Shown one piece after another: positions 56,463 through 64,000 of a stretch of DNA of 64,000 bases. The notes beneath the pieces were generated by a model, which was not told where the DNA came from, did not search any database, and saw nothing but the letters and a program-made list of their open reading frames with translations. The stretch is from Lunularia cruciata. Its lineage: Eukaryota; Streptophyta; Marchantiopsida; Lunulariales; Lunulariaceae. The DNA lies in assembly GCA_948567375.1 (NCBI GenBank), contig OX419757.1, positions 73,105,836 to 73,169,835 of the forward strand. The letters are read 5' to 3'. The position numbers and the translations under genes were made by a program. Numbering within the stretch: the first letter of the stretch is position 1; every line of letters starts with the position of its first letter.

Positions 56463-57640
56463 GTTTGACTTTAGCACTCATTGAGAAATTTCTTCCAGAT
56501 GAGAGTTATGAGAGATTGATGAGTGAGGTAGCCTTTCTCAAACAAGGAGATGGCAAGAAAGTGAGAGTCTATGTAAAAAGAGTGGAGAAGTTAGAGTCCA
56601 GATTTTTCATAGTGTTGAAGAAGGGTGAGGATGATGTGGAAACTACTATGATTGGTATAGGGGCCATGCTCACCAAGAATTTTGTGGAAAGGTTGAGATG
56701 ATAAATTAGAAGCATGGTGAGATATGAGAAACCTCTTCCAAGGTTGAAGCTATCAAGATTTCAATTCATATGGAGGAAAGTTTGGATGGGGATGAGAGTG
56801 ATTTGGTGGTGAAGGAGGTTGTGCATCCTCCTCAAAGTTACAAGTATGGTGGAACTTCTGATACTTTGGTAGCAAGGGTTGTACCACAAGTAATAGTTGC
56901 TCCAATTCTTGCATCTCCACCAAAAGATCTACTTCAAACCATCAAAGAATAACTTGTAGATATCAAGATCAATGTGGTACAACTATGGGAAAAGAGAGAG
57001 GTGGATCAGAATGTAGGGAGAGGGCCTAGGAGTTATGGAAGCTATCCATATAGAGAAGGCCAACCATGCAACAATTTCAATGATAGAAATTGTTTTGGTT
57101 ATGGAGGAAGAGGCCACATCCAAAGGAATTGCACAAATTCCACTAACCATGGAGGAAAAGTTTATGAAGTAGCCAATAGAGGGAAAGAGGGAGGTAGTGA
57201 AACCCAAGTGGCTCCTAATCCAAACAAAGGTAAGGGAATAGCATCCATAGATGTGATTGAGAGAAAGTATGAGAAGAGAGAGTGCTCAAACTCCAAGGGT
57301 CTTAATTTGGAGCTTTGGCACCAAAGAAGAAGAGAGCTCATTTTGTAAAGGATGTACACTCTTCTCAAGGATACTCCTATGTCTACTAGGAGCACTTGCA
57401 CCTCAACAACAAAAACTCCAAGGAAAAAGTTAGAGATGGAGGACTTCTTGATCTCAAAGCAACAATGGAACTACAATGTGTTGGAGGATGTTGGTAGTCA
57501 CAAAGCTAACATCATAGTGGGTCAATTGATTGCTTTGAATCCTACCTTGAGAAAGGAGTTTAAAGGTGGTGTGAGTTCTACAAGGAGCAAGAGGAAGAAG
57601 AAGGCAAAAGCTCCAATATTAATGGGGTGGTGGATGCCAA
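56463..57640 (+). pseudogene. Gypsy-3 gag C-terminus and nucleocapsid
   Basis: After the insertion gag resumes: KFLPDESYERLMSEVAFLKQGDGKKVRVYVKRVEKLESRF (56,465-56,701). Then a knuckle CFGYGGRGHIQRNC near 57,090-57,130 (C-x2-? form: Cys, Cys, His, Cys with the first spacing altered). A basic block KKKAKAPI lies near 57,600. Several frameshifts. Confidence 0.7.
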
Positions 57641-57995
57641 ACCAACACCATGTGAGGCTTGTGAATATATCTCCAAGATTGATGTGAGAGTGAATGGTCA
57701 CAACATCAAAGATGCATTATTGATGGAGAATCAGCAATAAATGTCAGAAAGGTTGATGAAGAAGTTGGGTATGATACCTTCTAGACATTCTATTTGTGGT
57801 GAGAATGGTAAACAAGCAACCAATTTGACTAGTAGGAGTAATGGCTAAGGTGATAGTTTCAATTATGGGAGTTCAAAATCTCATGACTTTCCAAGTCTTG
57901 AAGCATTCAAGCTTTGATTTGCTTCTTGAGAGGCCATGGTTGACAACAACACGTACAACTGATTGATGGAAAAAAGGGTACTTGATGATTGGTGT
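57641..57995 (+). pseudogene. Gypsy-3 protease remnant
   Basis: Fragments in two frames read DALL.DGESAINV near 57,710-57,740 (protease active-site region, with the DSG-equivalent reading DGESA) and SFDLLLERPWLTTTRT near 57,915, the C-terminal protease block. The coding sequence stops shortly before the unassigned element's copy 3. Confidence 0.6.
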
Positions 57996-59914
57996 GGTAC
58001 CCACATTTTTCATTTTGGACGAGTTTAGAAGAAGATGTGCCTTGCTGAAACCAAATTGAAACCAAATGGATAAGAAATGAGGGGTAACTTGTGTTTTGAT
58101 CAAGCTCAAGGAAGTCAACTTTGTGTTAGAGGAAGAAGGACTCGGATTGGATCAGACCCAAAGAAAATTTACCTTGTGTTAGAGGAGGAAAAAACTCGGA
58201 TCAGATGCCGGAGGAGTGCAGACCCGAAGGAGGAAGTGAAGTTGTAGGTCAGGATTCTTGCGGGGGCCATATCTCAGTGACAACAAGTCCAAATCATGCA
58301 CGCTATATCTCGTTAGAAGCGTCTTGTTCAGTGCTTTCCATTGCTACCAAAATCGCAGAGTTTGGAGGTATGTACAAGAAATTATAAGTATTTGAAGTTT
58401 TGGGAGTAGATGTACATAGTAGTTTAATGTCTTTGGGTTTGTGTCTTCGGGTCAATGTGACTTCGGATTTTGGACTTCAAGTTTACACAACTTCAGGTTA
58501 GAAGCTTCTTTGCCTCAAGACAAAGATGACGAGATCTAAGATAATCGGACCTTGGAGTGCAGTGAAAGTGACTTTGTGAATCTTGCCAAAGGCATTAGAG
58601 AGAGTTAGAATAGAAAAAAAAAAAAAAAGTTAGGATACCCATGACTTCAATTTCAGTTCTGATTGAAGATAGGATAGAGTTAGAGGAGAAATAACAATAG
58701 TGAATAAACCCAAAGTGTAGGATCAGACAATAAATGTCTTCGGGTCAGTAACATGAGTGATTGGGGGAAAGTGGGTTACAAATTGAAGACGTAGATAGTG
58801 TACCCATGCTTTCAATTACAACTCTTGATGATGATATAGTAGAATTAGCAAAGGAATTGATAGTAGCTAAACCCAAAGTAGATAACATAGGAGTGCAGAT
58901 GTCTTCGAAGTTATCATCGGAGATATTAGAATAGAGTGGGTCGAGAGATAAGGAGTTAGATAGATTACCCACTAGTGGAATTGCAGATCAAGAAGAAGAA
59001 ATGTTAGAATTGGTAGAAGAAGTAGTAGTTGTGAAACCCGAGGATAGACTAGTAGTGAGTGAACTTAGGGTTTTGAGATTGGGTTTGGAAGCCAATGAAG
59101 AAGTAGACACCGGATTGGATTAGCAATAATTTTGAGATCTGAAGAGACAGATATGAAGGGGTGCATTGTCATTTTAGATTTGCAGGTTAGAAGAGTTGTT
59201 GTAGAACCATATAGTTGTTAGAACTGTCATTTGCTTCACTATTTAAGAGTGGCATTTGCAGTAAAATGTTATTTAGTGCTCATAATTTTTGAGAATAGAT
59301 AAAGCAAAGTGCTGTGAAGCAGTGCTCGTTGTTTGAGCTTGATTCCAAGTATCAATTTTGTGTTGGTGTTTGTGAGTGTGGAGAATTTTGAAGTGCAAAT
59401 CAATGTGCTTGTTGGATGTTGGATTCTGCAACCTTGATCTTTACTCTATGTGTTTGATCTTGAGTAAAATACAATCAAAGCAATGCCTTGATAGATCTGA
59501 GAGGAATTGTAGTGATGGTAGTGTTCTGCATTTTGAGTGCAGCGTGAAGTTGATGTGAAGCAATTTCAATTGAGGAAGTTGTGCCTTTAGTGGAGGGGTA
59601 GAACATAATTTTGAGGCAAAGTTGTTTTGCAATGAAGTGCCGTTTTTGGGAGAGCCTGAATCATCACAATCAAGATTGTTTGGAAAGATTTGATGGAGTT
59701 GTGATTAAGAAGTGTTAATCTGTGACAAGACTGCAAATCAGTGCTTGTTACTCTCTTCTGGGTGTGGTTTCCACCTGAGAGATTAAAGAAGAACTCAAGA
59801 AGAACTACTTGTTACCATTTGACTTCATATTTGACCAATTCTGACCAGTATCTCTACGGGAACAAACTTTACTTACCCGATTACCGCAAAATTGATATTT
59901 TCCAGGTTGTCACG
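57996..59914 (+). mobile_element. Unassigned retroelement, copy 3
   Basis: Inserted between protease and RT of gypsy-3. Its 3' internal sequence (58,870-59,215) and LTR (59,216-59,914, tgttagaactgtc to gttgtcacg) match copy 2. The left boundary is not defined, somewhere in 57,995-58,130; sequence there is Ser/Glu-rich with an A14 run at about 58,614. Gypsy-3 resumes at 59,915. Confidence 0.6.
59216..59914 (+). repeat. LTR of the unassigned element, copy 3
   Basis: 699 bp, aligned end to end with 51,093-51,794. Confidence 0.75.
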
Positions 59915-60460
59915 ATTGGGCCATCAAACCATAGAGTTATAGTGCTTGTCACTAACACTACCAAAACTTCATATTTAGATATATCATCTTTTGATTGTTG
60001 GGAATCAAATTCAGAAGAAGGAGCTTCACGTGTTGACACAAGCATGGAAGAAGAGACTTCAAAGGAGGAGAATGAATCTGAATCAGATGTGTATCCCTTG
60101 TGTGCTATGGATTTTACACCTAAGCCAAAGGTTTTGAAGGACCTAGACAAATTATCATTGACACTTGAGAAGATAGAGAGAAGATTATCTATCCTCAAGT
60201 ATGGTCTAAATGTTACCAAGGAGGAGAATGTAAGATTTGAAGAGATTTTCCGCAAGTTCATCCATGTGTTTGCTTTTATTACAATGATCTAAAGGAAATC
60301 ACCTTGAAGGAGCACAAGATTGAGGAGTCACATGCAAGACTAGTTTAGAAAAGGCAACATTGCATTAGTCCACCAATATCTTTAGTTTTGAAGGAGGAGA
60401 TTGATAAGCTCAAGGAGGCCAGATTTCTCTTTGAGGTAGAGAATTAAAGCACAAGATTGA
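59915..60460 (+). pseudogene. Gypsy-3 linker and RT entry, with a 137-bp tandem duplication
   Basis: A 183-codon frame (59,741-60,292) is part LTR, part element; its element part runs SSFDCWESNSEEGASRVD ... LDKLSLTLEKIERRL. From 60,311 the RT lead-in (agcacaagattgagg ... gaggtagagaat) occurs twice (60,311-60,447 and 60,448-60,584), period 137 bp, which shifts frame. Confidence 0.65.
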
Positions 60461-60461
60461 G

Positions 60462-61430
60462 GTGGAGTCAAATGCAAGACCAGTCTGGCAAAAGCAACAA
60501 TGCATTAGTCCACCAATATCTTTGGTTGTGAAGGAGGAGATTGATAAGCTCAAGGAGGCAAGATTTCTCTTTGAGGTGGAGAATTCAGAATGGGTGTCTC
60601 CAATTGTGATTATGAAGAAAAGAATGTTAAGCTTTGGGTATGTGTAGATTACAAGAAGCTCAATGCTATTACTAAGAAGGAATATTACCATTTTCCATTC
60701 TTTGATGAGATCTTGGAGGAGGTTGCAAGTCATGAGGGGTATAGTTTTGAAGATGATTATAATGGGTATAACCAAACCAAGATTGCACCAAAGCATCAAC
60801 AACTCACCACATTCACCGCACCTTGGGAGACTTATGCTTTTAAGGTCATGTCTTTTAGGCTTTGCAATGCTCCAGCCACATTCCAACGGTTTATGAACAA
60901 GGTGTTTGAACCTTTCATTGGGAAATTTGTGAGAGACTTCATTGATGACTTTTGTAGCTATGGAGCAAGCAGGAGCACTTTGAGCACCTTGTCAAGGTCT
61001 TGCAATGCTTGGATGAAGCAAATGCATCACTCAACCCAGAGAAGTGCATTTTTGGTTATGAAGAAGGTCTACTTTTGAGGCACAACATCTCCAAGGATGG
61101 AATAGCAGTTTACCCTAAGAAGGTGAGGAAAATCTCAAACCTTCCATTCCCTTCAAACTTGACAAAGTTATGCCAATTCTTGTGGATATTTGGGTACTAT
61201 AGGAGGTTCATCTTCTCATTTTCCAACAAAGCTTATGCATTAACCATCTACATGAAGAAGGGTGTAGAATACATGGTGATTTTTTGGAAGGACAAGGAGG
61301 TTCTCAAAGCTTTTGAGGAGCTCAAGCAATCCCCTATTGTAGCTCCAATTCTTGCTAAACCTGATTGGATTAAGCCTTTCATCCTCTGCATTGATGCTTC
61401 TAATGTTAGCTATAGGATGCACTCTTAGTC
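60462..61430 (+). pseudogene. Gypsy-3 reverse transcriptase
   Basis: Frames give RPVWQKQQCISPPISLVVKEEIDKLKEARF, then VCVDYKKLNAITKKEYY, FKVMSFRLCNAPATFQRFM and FVRDFIDDFCSYG, the FIDD pair being the catalytic motif. The first Asp block (SFEDDYNGYNQTKI) is present. Frame changes near 60,650 and 61,000-61,080; thumb and connection follow to 61,428. Confidence 0.8.
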
Positions 61431-61790
61431 AATTAGACTAAGATGGGCATGATCATCCAATAGCTTATGCTAGTAGGCAGATGGTTTTAGCACAAAAGAA
61501 CAAGTCTGTCACAAAGAGAGAGAAGGGTTGGCAATGAACTTTGGTCTTAAGAAGTTTAGACACTACTTGATTGGAGGGAAAGCCACCATTGTCACGGATC
61601 ACAAGGCTTTGAAGTACATCTTCAACAAGCCTAATGTGGAAGGGAGATTAGCAAGGTGTATGATACTCTTGTTTGAGTATGACTACACCATTGAGGATAA
61701 GCTAGGGAAGAAATATGCAAATGGAGTTGCTTATGAAGAAATAAGCTTAATTTTTGCTTGATTTGTTATATAGGACCTATGATCATGATT
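61431..61790 (+). pseudogene. Gypsy-3 RNase H
   Basis: Upstream LCIDASN (near 61,388) gives the first Asp; MAMNFGLKKFRHYLIGGKATIVTDHKALKYIF (61,528-61,761) carries the last Asp (TDHKAL) and the conserved block. The Glu site is in a broken frame near 61,510. Confidence 0.7.
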
Positions 61791-61801
61791 GAGATTAGCC
61801 A

Positions 61802-62489
61802 ATGGATGATTCCTTTCTGGATGAGGAGCTCATGATAATCTTAGCCACTCAAGAGGTTCCAACGGAGTACAAGGAGATTGTAGACTTTATTGCAAGAGAT
61901 AACTATCTAGAAGGGATGCATGCTAGGGAGAGGAAGGCCCTTGTAGCAAGATCTAGACCTTACACAATGGTGGATATTCTTTTTCACCAAGGAGCAAATG
62001 GTCTACTTTGAAGAGCAATGGGTAAGGAAGAGTCTATCCTACTCATAAAGGAGTTTCATGAAGGTTTAGTATGTGGATGGCACCTTTGCAAGAAAGGTGA
62101 TTGATTTCAAGATTCTAGAAGCAAGTTACCATTGGAGAGGGATTTTCAAGGATTGTCTTGATTATTGCAAAACTTGTCATGTTTTTCAAGCTTTTGCTAG
62201 GAAGTCTACTTGTACTTCACCACTTAGATCAATTCCATTGCTAGGGCCTTTTGAAAAGTGGGGGATTGATTTTATAGGTCCTCTTAATAGAACTCCAAGG
62301 AGCAATCGGTATATTGTGGTAGTTATTGATTATCTTACCAAGTGGGTTGAGGCTAGACCATTGAGGGACAAGAATGAAGATGAAGTTGAGAGATTTCTTT
62401 ATGAACACATTATCACTAGGTTTATGTGCACTTTGGAGTTAGTTTCTAATAGAGGAGGAGATTTTACAAGAAGCATTACTACAGCCATA
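61802..62489 (+). pseudogene. Gypsy-3 integrase, N-terminal and core part
   Basis: Frame 62,073-62,489 reads SYHWRGIFKDCLDYCKTCHVFQ (zinc-finger Cys pair), KWGIDFIGPL (first Asp), YIVVVIDYLTKWVEA, and LELVSNRGGDF where the second catalytic Asp is Asn. It is interrupted by the insertion at 62,490. Confidence 0.75.
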
Positions 62490-63224
62490 TGTAATACTCC
62501 GAGGACAAGAGAAGAGAGAGAAACACAAATTACACACTCAACATTTGGTGCCCAAAAGGAGCACCTTTTCTTTATTATATAGACAAAGGATCTCCTCCAA
62601 GGAAGCTCCACCATAGGACTAGGCACACAGATAGGTGACCTATCAGCAAGCTCCACCCTTGGATTACTTACTTGGATGGGTGACATGTCGGTCTCAGTCC
62701 TATATGGTTGGTCAAACAAGCTTTGACCGGAGGGAAATTTTTAGGGAATCTTCTTGTAGGAGTCTCAAAATCACGTAAGGTACCGTTGGAAAGCTCTCAA
62801 CAAGAAAAAACAAGGGAGAAGGAAGGCCAACCTTTCTTCTATTGGGGGAGGGGGGATTTGCATATTTTTGAGGCCTAATTCATCTGTTTAGGCTTCCAAA
62901 ATTGCCTTCAAAGATTTTAGGTATATTTTGGTTCCTACTCTATTAGTAGAAGTCTCCTTTTGGTGATACCTCTTTTTGATCTGTCTAGTCCATCATGTGT
63001 AACATCCTTCCAGATGTTACCAAACCAATTCTCACCTTTAAATCATATGTCTAGCTATTGGTTCTAAGGTTCTCAAGTCTATTTTGGTTTCTGCTCTATT
63101 AGTATAAGTACTCTTTTGGTGATACTTCTATCTGATCTATTTTAATAATCATGTATAACATCATTCTAGATATTACCAAACCAAATTTCACATCTAGATC
63201 ATATGGCTAGCTCTTGGTATTACA
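62490..63224 (+). repeat. Solo-LTR-like insertion, copy 2
   Basis: 735 bp, tgtaatac to gtattaca (perfect 8-bp inverted ends), flanked by ccata/ccatg. Longer than copy 1 because its last part (from about tattttggtt) is present twice (62,923-63,079 and 63,080-63,224). Confidence 0.85.
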
Positions 63225-63880
63225 CCATGCTATGAAATTTCTCTATCACACATAGAGTAACTACATCCTATAAGCCAAATTCTAATGGCTTGGCATAGAG
63301 AACCAATCAGACCTTGTGTATGATGTTGGCCAAAGATGTAGAAATAGAAGGGGCTAAACATCATTGGGACAAGAGGATTCATGTAGTTTTGTAAGAGTAT
63401 ATGACAACCATGAAGACTTCCACTATATATTCTCCATTTCAATTGGTATATGGTATTGAGTCTACCTTACCTATTCACTTTGTCTTCCTACCTTCCAAAG
63501 AATTCATAGGAGATTGAAGAAAGCACAAGGAAGTGATTCAAAGAAGTCAAGGAAGGATCAACTCATGGAATTGGAAGAGGCAAGAGTAGTTATTATGGTT
63601 CAAGTGGAGCAAGCCCAAGGGAAACAAAAAGAGAGCTATGACAAGAGGCAAGGCAAGAAGAAGGTGAAGCCTTTCAAAGAAGGTGATTGGGTAATGTTTT
63701 TTGATTCTATTTTATTTAAGAGAGTGCATAAGAAGTTTTTGCCTAAGTACTTTGGACCTTTCATAGTGGAGAAGGTGTGGGGTAATTACACTTATTATCT
63801 TAAGGAATTGGGGGGAAGACACTTTGATAGGATTAACCATGATAAGTTGAAGATGTATCATAGAAGGTAGAGAGACCTTT
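63225..63880 (+). pseudogene. Gypsy-3 integrase, C-terminal part
   Basis: Resumes after the insertion: SYKPNSNGLA, TAG, RTNQT (about 63,265-63,310), so the catalytic Glu codon is a stop. Frame 63,514-63,870 (118 codons) is the C-terminal region with the GPY/F-like block KKFLPKYFGPFIVEKVWGNYTYYLKEL. No chromodomain or PHD follows; a short stretch leads to the 3' LTR. Confidence 0.75.
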
Positions 63881-63916
63881 ACTTTGAGGACAAAGTGAAT
63901 CTTAGTTGGGGCAAAT

Positions 63917-64000
63917 GTAACACCCATTGTGCATGTATGTGCTTTTGTGATATTTAGTTTGATATTATAAGTATTTGAGAGATATTATCTATATAAAGAT
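63917..64000 (+). repeat. Gypsy-3 3' LTR (start only)
   Basis: tgtaacacccattgtgcatg matches the 5' LTR start at 52,493; cut by the window edge. Confidence 0.85.

Larger units (their letters stand above)
52493..64000 (+). mobile_element. Gypsy-3: Ty3/gypsy element, runs off the right edge
   Basis: Plus-strand element with 5' LTR, primer binding site, a duplicated upstream ORF with zinc knuckles, gag, nucleocapsid, protease, RT, RNase H, integrase and the first 84 bases of a 3' LTR at 63,917. Interrupted by two copies of a 0.6-kb solo-LTR-like repeat and one copy of the unassigned element. Left flank agtat (52,488-52,492) would be its target duplication. RT blocks suggest a non-chromodomain (Athila/Tat-like) lineage, tentatively. 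Confidence 0.85.

Noticed and set aside
9430..63310. Reassignment of TAG/TAA to Glu or Gln, suggested by stops at Gln and Glu positions in integrases
   Set aside because: Stops also replace Trp- and Arg-like positions, and Glu and Gln codons are otherwise ordinary, so decay explains the pattern.
1..64000. CRISPR arrays, rRNA or bacterial-type operons
   Set aside because: No regularly spaced short repeats of that kind, no rRNA-like sequence and no gene clusters with bacterial spacing were seen.

Overview
The window reads as nuclear DNA of a land plant (or close streptophyte relative) from a repeat-rich, gene-poor region. The support is plant-type LTR retrotransposons of both superfamilies (Ty1/copia and Ty3/gypsy), initiator-Met-type primer binding sites, LTR promoters with TATA boxes, a LINE-like element, foldback elements and deep nesting. 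I found no intact host gene. The clade (bryophyte, lycophyte, fern or seed plant) cannot be decided from the sequence.

Layout. 1-7.7 kb: non-coding-looking DNA with a 165-bp hairpin and a decayed 0.3-kb tandem repeat. 7.7-21.7 kb: a very decayed copia element (copia-1, +) holding an unassigned lysine-rich retroelement remnant, which in turn holds a chromodomain-bearing gypsy element (11,395-16,992, perfect 5-bp target duplication). 21.7-24.98 kb: non-coding DNA with one LINE tail and a foldback element with terminal inverted repeats. 24.98-30.9 kb: copia-2 (+), its gag split by an antisense LTR. 31.8-34.66 and 45.23-45.7 kb: one LINE-like element (-) split by the main object of the window. 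34,658-45,228: a relatively young Ty3/gypsy element (gypsy-2) that encodes gag, protease, a Dnmt3-like C5-cytosine DNA methyltransferase, RT/RNase H, integrase and a C-terminal PHD finger. 46-49 kb: a truncated LTR and two LINE tails. 48.98-49.8 kb: the 3' end of copia-3 (-). 49.8-51.8 kb: a copy of the unassigned element. 51.8-52.5 kb: a second chromovirus RT fragment. 52.5-64 kb: gypsy-3 (+), carrying two solo-LTR-like insertions and a third copy of the unassigned element; its 3' LTR runs off the window.

The most notable object is gypsy-2. The methyltransferase sits between protease and reverse transcriptase in the gag-pol order, in canonical (non-permuted) motif order with the Pro-Cys-Gln catalytic motif present, and pol ends in a PHD finger where many plant gypsy elements have a chromodomain. 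That pairs a chromatin-mark writer and a possible reader in one mobile element. This copy is inactivated by stops and a 20-bp tandem duplication, but its RT/RNase H is a 592-codon open frame. Its termini are also odd: they have the order A ... B-A-B rather than simple LTRs.

General pattern: elements are broken mainly by nonsense changes, small frameshifts and local tandem duplications. None of the five integrases keeps its catalytic glutamate. All alignments and identity counts here were made by eye.
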